A DNA stretch of 64,000 nt, taken from assembly GCA_001563915.1 (NCBI GenBank), contig LKMP01000001.1, positions 1-64,000 of the forward strand, read 5' to 3'. A model generated the notes under the pieces. It saw only the letters and a program-made list of their open reading frames with translations. It did not search any database and was not told the origin of the DNA. A program made the translations under genes and the position numbers. Shown here piece after piece: positions 16,859-25,157 of this stretch; the stretch's first letter is position 1; the number at the start of each line of letters is the position of its first letter. This DNA comes from Nanohaloarchaea archaeon B1-Br10_U2g21 (lineage in GTDB: Archaea; Nanohalarchaeota; Nanosalinia; Nanosalinales; Nanosalinaceae).

Positions 16859-18010
16859 TTAGAATTCTGCTAGATTTGTTTGAGTAGAAGAAAGCATCTT
16901 ACTTTTATCTAGAATCTGCAAGTAATGGAATCTCATTTCTTGAGAAAGAATATTTTTTATCTCGCTGAACTTTTCTAATACCTTATAATTATCAAAACTA
17001 TTTCGCACAGTTTCTCTGATTACCCATACTCCTAATGGCGCCCAGTACTCAGGCCTAACATCTCTTACAATGAGTACTTTAGACTGTCTATTTATTGAGT
17101 CAAGGTATTCTAGTGCGCCAAGTCTCGCGGCATAATAGGCTCCAGCTGTTTCTTCGGCATAAGTAGTACGGCCGTTGAAATCCTCGTAATTTTGCATTAT
17201 AAAGCTTCTCTTTGTTGCATTCCAAGTGGATCTAGGTCTTTTTAGTTCTAATAGCTCGTATTCCCATTTACCTGGTATCAAGAAGACGTGAAATCGATTA
17301 CCAACATAACTGTTCCGGAAGTAGCGAATCTCTCCTAACTCTTGATTCATCTTAACCTGTCTGGATAGTTTTTTTGAGGCTTGATCATCTACTGCTGTGA
17401 TGCTCCAGCGTGTTGGAACAATTTTACGATTTTCTTCTTCACCTAGCAAGCCTGCTGAGAAAGCATTCTGGAGTTTATAGACTCCTGTTTTGTCCACTAG
17501 CTCTGTCACCGCAGTTTCTGCTTTCAAATCGGTATCGTAATATGCTTTTTCAATTTTTTTGTTGACTGAAGGATTTTCCCCTAATAAAAGATTTTTTAGG
17601 TTAGCTGAGTTAGATACAGGTTTGGCGCGGCCACCCATTCCAAGTTTTGAAGGAGTTTTTTCAAGCTCAATCTCAATATTAACAGGTTTACGCGCCATCG
17701 CAATTTCTTGTTTCTCACTCATCACATGCGAAGAGTTAGAATTAACAAGACTCGTTCTTAGAGAAGCAATCTTCTCAATTCCAAAACCTTTACTATACCA
17801 TGCTTCAGGGCTATCCATCATAGAGGGATCGGAAGGATTAGAAGGAGAAACTACACCCATTTTTACATTAGGGTAGTTGTAGCTTCCTATGAAAACTGAC
17901 TCTGAATAGGCTTGAAACTCTTTCTTATTTATCCGGGTGGGCATTACTGATTCTATTTTTTTCCTTGCTTCTGCTTCAGTCAGGCCTTTTGCAAGTTTGC
18001 CATACCCCAT
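16859..18010 (-). CDS. nreA: Nre-family DNA repair protein
   Basis: A 383-aa member of the archaeal Nre family (formerly DUF650/DUF651), implicated in repair of DNA damage in Haloferax. The family regions are visible: FIGSYNYPNVKMGVVSP (about residues 51-67), TRWSITAVDDQASKKL, NRFHVFLIPGKWEYELLELKRP and YYAARLGALEYL. The C-terminus ends QTNLAEF, which fits a PCNA-interacting (PIP-like) motif as described for haloarchaeal NreA. A pcn gene is present in this window. The exact biochemical activity of the family is not settled. Confidence 0.9.
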   Translation of the reverse strand: MGYGKLAKGLTEAEARKKIESVMPTRINKKEFQAYSESVFIGSYNYPNVKMGVVSPSNPSDPSMMDSPEAWYSKGFGIEKIASLRTSLVNSNSSHVMSEKQEIAMARKPVNIEIELEKTPSKLGMGGRAKPVSNSANLKNLLLGENPSVNKKIEKAYYDTDLKAETAVTELVDKTGVYKLQNAFSAGLLGEEENRKIVPTRWSITAVDDQASKKLSRQVKMNQELGEIRYFRNSYVGNRFHVFLIPGKWEYELLELKRPRSTWNATKRSFIMQNYEDFNGRTTYAEETAGAYYAARLGALEYLDSINRQSKVLIVRDVRPEYWAPLGVWVIRETVRNSFDNYKVLEKFSEIKNILSQEMRFHYLQILDKSKMLSSTQTNLAEF

Positions 18011-18088
18011 AAAGATTTCTTAGAGGGTTAACTCTTAACCTTCTTTCTGGTACGAAAAAGGTTTAATCGCATCAAGGAAATAAGTTTT

Positions 18089-18589
18089 ATGGACTATAGA
18101 CGGAACTTTTTCTTGACAGTATTTTTACTAGCAGTAGTTACTGGTTCGCTGCTTTACTTAATTTCTTTTGATGAGCTAGAAGGTTTTTCTGAAGCTAAGG
18201 ACATATCTGTATATGAAGACATGCTAATTTTCTCAACACACTGTTTCGAGCTGGAAATGCATGTCTCGGTGTCACAGGCTGAACATATAGAGTTAGCGCT
18301 AACAAGAGCGCGGGCAGAAGCTTTTGATACAGGGAGACCTATGATGTCTGAGTTGACGGCAAAAATAATAGAAACTTCTGATATGGAAATGAAGAGGGTT
18401 GAGATTCATTCTCTTCAAAACAATAGCTATATGGCAGATATTATTTTAACTAACGATGAGCGAATAGATACTAGGCCGTCTGATGCTGTTCTTCTTGCGG
18501 CCGAATTAGATAAACCTGTGTTTTTAAGTGATGAGCTTTTAAGGGAGGAAGGTAGAAATACTTGTTTAGAAGGGTCTCAAAGTATCTAG
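18089..18589 (+). CDS. Bifunctional nuclease (BFN/DUF151) domain protein, membrane-anchored
   Basis: A 166-aa protein. An N-terminal hydrophobic helix (FFLTVFLLAVVTGSLLYLI, about residues 6-24) is followed by a DUF151 domain with the hallmarks GRPMMSELTAKIIE, NSYMADIILT and IDTRPSDAVLLAAEL. The family includes plant and bacterial proteins reported to have nuclease activity. A membrane anchor with the domain outside would be unusual and deserves attention. A TATA-like TTTAAT lies about 25 nt upstream. The stop codon is 1 nt from the aIF5B stop on the opposite strand. Confidence 0.85.
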   Translation: MDYRRNFFLTVFLLAVVTGSLLYLISFDELEGFSEAKDISVYEDMLIFSTHCFELEMHVSVSQAEHIELALTRARAEAFDTGRPMMSELTAKIIETSDMEMKRVEIHSLQNNSYMADIILTNDERIDTRPSDAVLLAAELDKPVFLSDELLREEGRNTCLEGSQSI

Positions 18590-18590
18590 T

Positions 18591-20336
18591 TTAAATTTTC
18601 CAGTGAGGGTCTACTGAGTCTTTAATATCCACTATTTTTTTGAGAGTTTTCTTTTCCCCTTCTGTTAGCAACTCTTCAAGCTGTTGAAGTCTTCGATAGT
18701 CTTTCTTTGTGATATTGGTATAGAGGTGGTCACCTGCTTCAAAACTTCTGCCTACTGTGGCGTTTGAGATTGATAAGGCCACCATATCTCCTTTTTCAGC
18801 TTTATCAAGAGATTCTCCCTCATCTTGTAAACTTTTTATGCCGCCTACAAGGTCTCCATCTTCAGTAATTAGACTTCCATTATTCAATACTCCATCTACG
18901 ACTTTTACGCCTATAACTACAGGGTTTGAGGATCTGAAGATATGTTCAGGCATAGTTCTTATTTCTGCAGGTCTTGAAACCTTTTCCAGAGCGTACTCAA
19001 GTTTTCGCTCCTCCAGTTCTTCTTTCCAAGCTGTGTAATTATCAATTATTTCATAAATTACATTACTGGAGAATACACTAAGATTTTTGTCTTCAGATAA
19101 AGTTTTTGCGTTCTTAGTGATTCCTGAGTTGAATGAAAGTATTGCTCGATATTCAGAGTCTTCATTCTCTGCTTCTATAATATCACTTTTCTTTACTGGA
19201 CCGACTTCAGCTTTTTGAACTTTTATGCCAGAATCCTCGATTTCCCGCATTAAAGCCTCAAGAGAACCCAAGGAATCGGCTTTTACTATTACGCCTTCAG
19301 TATGTGTTTCGTGTTCTGCTGTTTCTAATTCTGTTTCTACTTCTTCAATAAGCTCCTCTATGTTTTCCCCTGTCCTGATAGGAGCTCCAGATACTACGTT
19401 TTCAAGGTCTTGCCCTGCAATTTTTATCCCTGAAGCAGGATTTACTTCATTGATTTCCTGATATTGTCTGTCTAATCTAATTTCTTTGAGAGGTCTTGGT
19501 TTTAGTAAGGCGCGAATCTCGGTAGTTTCTGCTCCGTCAGGAGTTCCATATACTAGTGTATCTTCTCTGCTTATAGTGCCATCGTAGTGGATTACATCTA
19601 TTGTTGTTCCGAATCCTTTTTGCTCTGATACTTCAAGGACTGTGGCTTTCCCTGTTCCTTCAGTGACCTGTAGTTGGTCTTCGAGGTAGTTTTGTGCTAA
19701 GCCTGCTACTACCATTAGTAATTCCGGCAATCCTTCGCCAGTCATTGCTGATACGGGAATTACACCTATTTTTTCTGTAAAGTCATCAACCCTGTCGAAT
19801 CGATCGATTATGAATCCATACTCATTTAGCTCAGCCATTAGTTCGTAAATGTTTTCATCAAGTTTTTGCTGGACGTTTTCAGGCTGATTCTGAATATTTA
19901 CTGAAAATATTTCGTTTTCGGAACTCCATCCAGGAATCGTATCTATCTTATTCAGTGCTATTACAAAAGGCGTTTTACTATCGCTTAGAATCTTGATAGC
20001 TTCTTCTGTTTGGGGTTGGACGCCTTCTTCTATATCTATGACAAGCACAGCAATGTCGCTGATACTTCCCCCTCTTTTACGAAGAGATGAGAATGCTGCA
20101 TGACCAGGGGTGTCAATGAATAACAAACCGGGAATAGTTAAATCTGTATCAAGTTGTTTCAGGAGATTCCCGCATACGTCTTTTACTGTATCTAAAGGTA
20201 CTTCAGTAGCGCCAATCATCTGAGTGATGCCGCCTGCCTCACCCTCTACTATTTCGGAATGCCTTATTTTATCTAGTAAAGAAGTTTTTCCTGAGTCTAC
20301 GTGCCCTAAAACTGAGAGTATTGGTTGGCGAGGCAT
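18591..20336 (-). CDS. infB: Translation initiation factor aIF5B (IF-2 type)
   Basis: A GTPase that promotes subunit joining at initiation. At 581 aa it has the archaeal length. G1 is GHVDSGKTSLLDK (11-23), G3 is DTPGH (75-79) and G4 is NKID (129-132). Switch I includes GGITQMIGATEVP. Domains II-IV follow, with GFGTTIDVIHYDG and the IVKADSLGSLEALMREI region. It heads into the ribosomal protein cluster L24e, S28e, L7Ae, all on the same strand and upstream of it. In many archaea a nucleoside diphosphate kinase gene sits between L24e and aIF5B; it is absent here. Confidence 0.96.
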   Translation of the reverse strand: MPRQPILSVLGHVDSGKTSLLDKIRHSEIVEGEAGGITQMIGATEVPLDTVKDVCGNLLKQLDTDLTIPGLLFIDTPGHAAFSSLRKRGGSISDIAVLVIDIEEGVQPQTEEAIKILSDSKTPFVIALNKIDTIPGWSSENEIFSVNIQNQPENVQQKLDENIYELMAELNEYGFIIDRFDRVDDFTEKIGVIPVSAMTGEGLPELLMVVAGLAQNYLEDQLQVTEGTGKATVLEVSEQKGFGTTIDVIHYDGTISREDTLVYGTPDGAETTEIRALLKPRPLKEIRLDRQYQEINEVNPASGIKIAGQDLENVVSGAPIRTGENIEELIEEVETELETAEHETHTEGVIVKADSLGSLEALMREIEDSGIKVQKAEVGPVKKSDIIEAENEDSEYRAILSFNSGITKNAKTLSEDKNLSVFSSNVIYEIIDNYTAWKEELEERKLEYALEKVSRPAEIRTMPEHIFRSSNPVVIGVKVVDGVLNNGSLITEDGDLVGGIKSLQDEGESLDKAEKGDMVALSISNATVGRSFEAGDHLYTNITKKDYRRLQQLEELLTEGEKKTLKKIVDIKDSVDPHWKI

Positions 20337-20357
20337 TCTTTTTTCACCGGTTAGGCC

Positions 20358-20504
20358 TCACCTAGGATATGTGTGGCTTCTGTTTTTGCGGTAGTTTTTC
20401 TCGCATTTTCCGCTGCAGAAGTAAAGTTTTTTACCGGAGTTAAGAACTAGTAGTTTTCCTTCAGTCTTTGCTACTTCTTTACCGCAGTAATCACATTCTA
20501 CCAT
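20358..20504 (-). CDS. rpl24e: Ribosomal protein L24e
   Basis: A 48-aa zinc-ribbon large-subunit protein. It opens MVECDYCGKEVAK and continues LYFCSGKCEKNYRKNR, giving the two zinc-binding CxxC/CxxxC pairs typical of L24e. The length and the position between S28e and aIF5B are standard for archaea. It starts 3 nt after the S28e stop and is co-transcribed with it. Confidence 0.95.
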   Translation of the reverse strand: MVECDYCGKEVAKTEGKLLVLNSGKKLYFCSGKCEKNYRKNRSHTYPR

Positions 20505-20507
20505 TTT

Positions 20508-20684
20508 TTATCCCTCCATCTGTGTTTCCTTGATGTGTACTACGTCGTCTTCTCTTATAGGGCCTCGAGCGTCACGTACAAGAATTTTTCCTTCTTCATC
20601 TCCTTCGATGACTCTGCATCGTACTTTACGGACGGTTCTGTGCCCTTGATCTCCTATTACTTCTATTACTTTTGCTTCTACCAT
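20508..20684 (-). CDS. rps28e: Ribosomal protein S28e
   Basis: A 58-aa small-subunit protein with an OB fold. The signature segments EAKVIEVIGDQGHRT and KILVRDARGPIREDD are clearly those of S28e. It lies between L7Ae (upstream) and L24e (downstream) on the same strand, the usual archaeal order. Confidence 0.95.
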   Translation of the reverse strand: MVEAKVIEVIGDQGHRTVRKVRCRVIEGDEEGKILVRDARGPIREDDVVHIKETQMEG

Positions 20685-20705
20685 TTCGAAGTTTTCACCT
20701 GTTTT

Positions 20706-21077
20706 TTATTCTTCTTTTTCAAGCAGTTCTGCAGCTTTTTCTGCGACATCTTCTATGTCTGATTCTGCATTTCCTGACTGTGTTACTGCAATTGCTGCGC
20801 TCTGAACGTTGATTCCTGCAGCTAAACCTAGTTCTTCCTTATCTGGAACAAATGTGTAAGGAATATCTCTTTCACCTGCTAATGCTGGCAGATGCATAAC
20901 TACTTCCTCAGGAGAAACATTTTCTGCAATTACAATCAAATCTGCATTGCTTCTCTCAACAGCTTTTGTGACTTCGTTTGTACCAATAGCTACTTTGCCA
21001 GTGTCTGCTGCTTTCTCAATTGTATCATAGGTTTTTTCTGCAAGTGAATCGTTTGGACTGAATTTGTTGTAACTCAT
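20706..21077 (-). CDS. rpl7ae: Ribosomal protein L7Ae, K-turn RNA-binding protein
   Basis: A 123-aa protein that binds kink-turns in 23S rRNA, box C/D and H/ACA guide RNAs and archaeal RNase P RNA. Recognisable segments are GKVAIGTNEVTKAVERSNADLIVIAE, with the RNA-contacting G-x-N-E-x-T-K, and the LGLAAGINVQSAAIA loop near the C-terminus. It is the first gene of the L7Ae-S28e-L24e-aIF5B cluster and the shared partner of Nop5, fibrillarin and Nop10, all encoded in this window. Confidence 0.96.
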   Translation of the reverse strand: MSYNKFSPNDSLAEKTYDTIEKAADTGKVAIGTNEVTKAVERSNADLIVIAENVSPEEVVMHLPALAGERDIPYTFVPDKEELGLAAGINVQSAAIAVTQSGNAESDIEDVAEKAAELLEKEE

Positions 21078-21146
21078 TTTTTAATCAACCTCTCCTCAAA
21101 TCTTTCATCAAGGTCTAAAACAGAAGTCTCAGACAACTTTTTTATA

Positions 21147-21335
21147 CTAACCTCGGTGTTCGTGTTTAATGAACTCTCGCATCTTTTTTTCTTCAAAACT
21201 ATGGATGCCTTTCTCTAAGAGTTCAATGACTTCGTGCACTGATCTTTTTTCGTGACGTGTCTTTACATCTAAGCCTTCTGCTAGGTCTAATAGTTCTGAA
21301 GCCTTTTCTCTGAACTCTTTAATTTCGGCACTCAT
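21147..21335 (-). CDS. Small helical protein of unknown function
   Basis: A 62-aa charged, wholly helical protein (EIKEFREKASELLDLAEGLD, then VHEVIELLEKGIHSFEEKKM). I do not recognise it. It lies between the coiled-coil protein gene at 21363 and rpl7ae on the same strand. Its composition resembles its neighbours, and the intergenic distances (27 and 69 nt) are compatible with an operon, so it is probably real. Confidence 0.6.
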   Translation of the reverse strand: MSAEIKEFREKASELLDLAEGLDVKTRHEKRSVHEVIELLEKGIHSFEEKKMREFIKHEHRG

Positions 21336-21362
21336 GAAAATAAGTGAGGGCTAAAACTTTAC

Positions 21363-22013
21363 TTAGTTAATGGAAGATTCAATTCTCCGTCTCCTATCTG
21401 AGAATTCATTAAGCACTTCTGAAACTTCGGATTCAAATCTGCGACTATCCTCTACACCTCTTTCAAGCTGGCTCATAAGATCCTCTACTTCGCGTGATAG
21501 GTACCTCATTTCTTCTACCATTTCCTGCACATGATTAAACTCATCTACTTCTAGAAAGAGAGTATTATTGTCTGAAGGCATAGGTTTAGACTGTGAAGTC
21601 TTTTTCTTTTTTGAACGGTTGATGCCTCGAACTTCTTTGCTAATAGACTTCAAATCATTTTTGAATTCTTGCGAGGATGTGTCTGCCGCATTTTCGGTAA
21701 CTTTCGGAGCATTTAGCGCTGCTTTCTGGGTGTTAAGCGCATCACTTGTATTTTGTACGTTGGAAGCATTATCTTGTTTTTGCGTATTTTGTTGCTGCTT
21801 ATCTGCATTACTAGGATTTCTTGGAATATTAGGTGTTGCAGATGCTTCAGAGTTTTGTTGAGGTGTAGGCGGCTGTAAATCTTCTTGAGGATTGGTGTCT
21901 GGTTGAGGTGGCTGAGGACCCTCTGCATCATTTTCTTTGGATTCGACCAGCTGTTTTATTTCTTCCATATTTTCCTTCAGCTTTTCCTTGTCGTCGCCGC
22001 CTAGATTAAACAT
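21363..22013 (-). CDS. Coiled-coil protein with a Gln/Pro/Asn-rich linker
   Basis: A 216-aa protein in three parts. A short N-terminal helix (GGDDKEKLKENMEEIKQLVE) is followed by a low-complexity linker rich in Pro, Gln, Asn and Ser (about residues 30-120). A C-terminal coiled coil (about 155-216, FNHVQEMVEEMRYLSREVED) completes it. There is no signal peptide. The layout (helix, disordered linker, coiled coil) is broadly like archaellum accessory proteins of the ArlC/D/E type and like the protein at 53598 with its parts reversed, but no motif proves a link. Function unknown. Confidence 0.7.
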   Translation of the reverse strand: MFNLGGDDKEKLKENMEEIKQLVESKENDAEGPQPPQPDTNPQEDLQPPTPQQNSEASATPNIPRNPSNADKQQQNTQKQDNASNVQNTSDALNTQKAALNAPKVTENAADTSSQEFKNDLKSISKEVRGINRSKKKKTSQSKPMPSDNNTLFLEVDEFNHVQEMVEEMRYLSREVEDLMSQLERGVEDSRRFESEVSEVLNEFSDRRRRIESSIN

Positions 22014-22036
22014 AGAGAATTATTCTGTCTCCGGGT

Positions 22037-22573
22037 TTAAATGGTTTGGCTGAATTTGTTGTGGTAGTCTTCTACCTGCTCTAGAAATCTCTCCATTTTT
22101 GACTGGTATTCTTCAGAAACCTCTTCTTCAGCAAAGTGTTGGTCTACATTTGATACAGGCATGCTAGGTCCTGTAAGCCCGCCCAACGCGATTGTTATAT
22201 CATGTAGATGGCTTAGTGCTCTTAAGCCTCCGAATCCTCCTTTAGAAACGGTTACGTACGTGAAAATTCTATCATTGTATTCAGGATATAAGTAGTCTAG
22301 AATGTTTTTCAGCGCACCAGGAATGCTGTGATTATACTCGGGAGACACTATTGTTATTACATCAGACCATTCTACCATCTCAGCGAAGATTTCGACATCT
22401 TCCGGAGGGTTTTCCGCATTGCTGAGCCTTTCTTCCATGTGGGGAACATCTCTCTCTTTCAAATCAAAGAGTTGTACCTCATGTCGCTTTGAGAAGAATG
22501 CTGATACTTTATCCGCTACATCTCCAGTAGTACGTCCTTTCCTTACTGTTCCTGTAATAACCAGAATTTTCAT
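22037..22573 (-). CDS. NADPH-dependent FMN reductase family protein
   Basis: A 178-aa flavodoxin-fold oxidoreductase. The FMN phosphate loop is at the start (ITGTVRKGRTTGDVADKV, residues about 6-23), and the family motif VSPEYNHSIPGALKNILDYL (about 96-115) contacts the isoalloxazine ring. It probably reduces FMN, quinones or other small acceptors using NAD(P)H. Its start overlaps the end of rpsB by 4 nt, so it is translated from the same message, an unusual partner for a ribosomal protein gene. Confidence 0.9.
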   Translation of the reverse strand: MKILVITGTVRKGRTTGDVADKVSAFFSKRHEVQLFDLKERDVPHMEERLSNAENPPEDVEIFAEMVEWSDVITIVSPEYNHSIPGALKNILDYLYPEYNDRIFTYVTVSKGGFGGLRALSHLHDITIALGGLTGPSMPVSNVDQHFAEEEVSEEYQSKMERFLEQVEDYHNKFSQTI

Positions 22574-23172
22574 TCTGCTTCGACTTCTTCTACCTCTGCA
22601 AAGTCTTCAAGGCCTAAACCGAATTCTTCGCCACGAATATCTGAGTATTCTCTGCCTAGTAGATATAATATTGTCGCTACTGACTTTTCGCCTTTGTTGT
22701 TTGCAGGTACAGCAATGTCAATGTTTTTCAGACTGTTTTCAGAGTCTGTTATCGCAATTACAGGCAAATTTGTGTGTTTAGCTTCTTTTATAGCCTGTGC
22801 ATCTGTTTCAGGATCGGTTACTACTACTATTTCTGGCTCTGCAAAATCGTCACTCTGAGGATTTGTAAGTGTTCCAGGCATGAATCTTCCAGTTATCTGT
22901 TGAGTATTCAGAGTGTCTGAAAGTTTTTCTATAGAATCAATTACCTCTTCTTTTCGCCCTACAAGCATTATGTCTTCTGGTTCATATTCCGAAAGAAGCT
23001 CAGATGCTTTTCTGACTTGTTCGTCAGTTTTTTCTAAGTTGATAACGGCAAGCTGATTTTTCTTAACATGGAAAATAAACTCTTCCATGTCTTTGTGCTG
23101 TGATTTTGTACCGATGTGTACTCCTCGCTTTAGGTACTCCTCACGATCGATTAAAAGCTCTTCCTCAGTCAT
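22570..23172 (-). CDS. rpsB: Ribosomal protein S2
   Basis: A 200-aa small-subunit protein of archaeal type. The opening LKRGVHIGTKSQHKDME, the INLEKTDEQVRKASELL segment, GRFMPGTLTNPQS and VVTDPETDAQAIKEA are characteristic of S2. The length is typical of archaea. Enolase lies just upstream, which matches the common archaeal eno-rps2 order. Confidence 0.96.
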   Translation of the reverse strand: MTEEELLIDREEYLKRGVHIGTKSQHKDMEEFIFHVKKNQLAVINLEKTDEQVRKASELLSEYEPEDIMLVGRKEEVIDSIEKLSDTLNTQQITGRFMPGTLTNPQSDDFAEPEIVVVTDPETDAQAIKEAKHTNLPVIAITDSENSLKNIDIAVPANNKGEKSVATILYLLGREYSDIRGEEFGLGLEDFAEVEEVEAE

Positions 23173-23246
23173 ACACCCGACTTACATACAAAATATTAAA
23201 TACGGCCCGACTTCATAGCACTGTTTTTGAGGCATATTATCAAATT

Positions 23247-24365
23247 TTAGAAACCTATTTCAGGTTCATTAGCCTCATCCCAAAGTCTTAGAAGCCTATT
23301 CAGTTTTGCTATGCGGATATCTGCAAGACCTGCTTTAATTACGGGACATTCCCACTCTAATGCTAAATCGGAAATTGTAGAGTCGCATGTTTCACCTGAC
23401 CGATGAGATATAATGGGGGTATAGTCCGCCTTTTTAGATAGACTTACGGTTTCCAAAGCTTCTGTCACTGTACCTATCTGATTAGGTTTCACAATCAGAG
23501 AGTTGCATGAATCCTGTTCTACACCTTTCCGAAGTCTTTCAACGTTGGTGGTGAGCAAATCGTCACCACATATCATTAAATCAGGAAACTCGCGGGTCAG
23601 TTTAGCGTGCATGATGAAATCTTCTTGATCGAAAGGATCCTCAACATAAATTAGGTCAAATCTTTCTATTATCTTTTTCACAAATTTTAGGTGTTCTTCG
23701 GGAGATCTACTGGCGCCCATTGAACCCATTTTATAATTTCCGTCTTCATAGAATTCGGAAGCTGCAATATCAAGACCTATACTGGCATCATATTTATCAG
23801 TTACTTTTTTCAACGCCTTCAAAGTCTGTTCATCGTCCATTGAAGTGATAAGAGCTCCTTCATCGTTTATACCCATTACTTTCTGCTTGTACCGTTTTTT
23901 CAATTCTTGATAAATTTTCCTATTAGTTTCAATAGCTTCGGGAAAAGTTTCTGCATTTACAGGCAGTACTAGAAATTCCTGTATGCTAGTATTTCCTCCG
24001 TGTTCTCCTCCCCCGATGACGTTACTTAGGGGCAAAGGAAACTTTTCGGTACGTTCAAAGCCTGAAGCCTTTTTAAATGCAAAACTAGAGGCAATCGCGG
24101 CTGCACCGATTCTTGAGAAATCTTCTGTTCCATCAAGTTCTCTTAGTTGTTTATCAAACTCATTCTGCGTTAAGTTCTTACCCTCCAATTTTTGTAACAG
24201 TTTTTCGACTTCATCAAGATGTCTGGGCACAAAACACTTAGCTTCATGTGTGCCTGTAGATGCTCCTGAAGGTGCTGAGGCAGTCACACCGTTTATTTCT
24301 GCTTCTATAGTATAGTTTGTACGAGAATCAAGTATTTTACGTAGTTTGAGAGATTCTACTTTCAT
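23247..24365 (-). CDS. eno: Enolase, short form
   Basis: Converts 2-phosphoglycerate to phosphoenolpyruvate in glycolysis. I place the start at the ATG at 24363-24365 (MKVESLKLRKILDSR), giving 372 aa; the frame is open 26 codons further but that stretch does not look coding. Expected catalytic and Mg2+ residues are all recognisable: SGASTG loop, IQEF, NDEGA, IGLDIAASEF, VEDPF, CGDDL, VKPNQIGT, ISHRSGET and VIKAG. The protein is about 50 residues shorter than usual (about 420-430), and the normal N-terminal SRGNPTVEVE reads SRTNYTIEAE. It is likely active but divergent. Confidence 0.93.
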   Translation of the reverse strand: MKVESLKLRKILDSRTNYTIEAEINGVTASAPSGASTGTHEAKCFVPRHLDEVEKLLQKLEGKNLTQNEFDKQLRELDGTEDFSRIGAAAIASSFAFKKASGFERTEKFPLPLSNVIGGGEHGGNTSIQEFLVLPVNAETFPEAIETNRKIYQELKKRYKQKVMGINDEGALITSMDDEQTLKALKKVTDKYDASIGLDIAASEFYEDGNYKMGSMGASRSPEEHLKFVKKIIERFDLIYVEDPFDQEDFIMHAKLTREFPDLMICGDDLLTTNVERLRKGVEQDSCNSLIVKPNQIGTVTEALETVSLSKKADYTPIISHRSGETCDSTISDLALEWECPVIKAGLADIRIAKLNRLLRLWDEANEPEIGF

Positions 24366-24452
24366 AACTTTAAACAGGTCTGACAGTTTAAACAAGTTCG
24401 GAGGTATGAGTTTACACAAAGCACCTAAAAAAATTAGTATCAATAAATAGCC

Positions 24453-25118
24453 ATGGTTGACAGAATCAGCACAGGAATTCCAGGACTTAACAAAGTTATA
24501 GATGGAGGTTTTCCGAAAGAAAGCGTTACACTATTAACAGGAGGACCGGGATCAGGAAAAACAACATTTTGTATCCAATTTATGATTGAAGGTCTGAAAA
24601 ATGATGAAAACTGCTTATACATAACTACAGGCCAAAGTACGGACGAAATACGTAGAGATGCAAAAGAATTTGATATGGATTTTGATAATTATTTTGAAGG
24701 CCTTTCAATGGTTCATGTAAATCCTTCAAAAAATATTGAGGAAGATTTAGCAGACTATATTAGGGATGAGAGTTTTGACCGTATAGTTGTGGACTCGCTA
24801 AGCATATTTGAAATGTATTGGGGACAAAAAGATGGTCTTAGAAGATATCTTAACAAGTTGATTGAACATCTAAAAGAGCTTGAAGCTACAGTAGTTATAA
24901 CTTCGGAGCTTCCTGAGAAATCTAAGGGACTTTCTCGTTTTGGTATCGCAGAGTTTGTAGTTGATGGTGTGATAAGGCTTGAAGGTTTTGCTCTTGGAGA
25001 CGCAACATATAGATCTATGCAAGTAGTAAAAATGAGAAGAACTCCAGTAGATGGAACTTTAAAGGGTTTGAACCTTGATTCAAGCGGTATAAGCATTGAA
25101 GAAAGCGAGAAAATATAA
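24453..25118 (+). CDS. Single-domain KaiC/RadA-like ATPase
   Basis: A 221-aa protein consisting of one KaiC lobe. Walker A is GGPGSGKT (30-37) and Walker B is IVVDS (111-115). It opens with the family phrase STGIPGLNKVIDGGFP. The strand that normally carries the catalytic Glu pair (TFEE in KaiC) reads ITTGQSTDE, so hydrolysis may be impaired or rearranged. Such KaiC-like proteins are common in archaea and are thought to act in signalling. The next two genes on the same strand encode a GNAT protein and a V4R sensor-type protein, suggesting a small regulatory cassette. Confidence 0.88.
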   Translation: MVDRISTGIPGLNKVIDGGFPKESVTLLTGGPGSGKTTFCIQFMIEGLKNDENCLYITTGQSTDEIRRDAKEFDMDFDNYFEGLSMVHVNPSKNIEEDLADYIRDESFDRIVVDSLSIFEMYWGQKDGLRRYLNKLIEHLKELEATVVITSELPEKSKGLSRFGIAEFVVDGVIRLEGFALGDATYRSMQVVKMRRTPVDGTLKGLNLDSSGISIEESEKI

Positions 25119-25157
25119 GGCCTGAAAGGTTTTTTTACCTATTACCCAATAGGCTTT

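Noticed and set aside
24366-24443. N-terminal extension of enolase
   Set aside because: The 26 extra codons do not resemble enolase, and the internal ATG gives the family-typical start.
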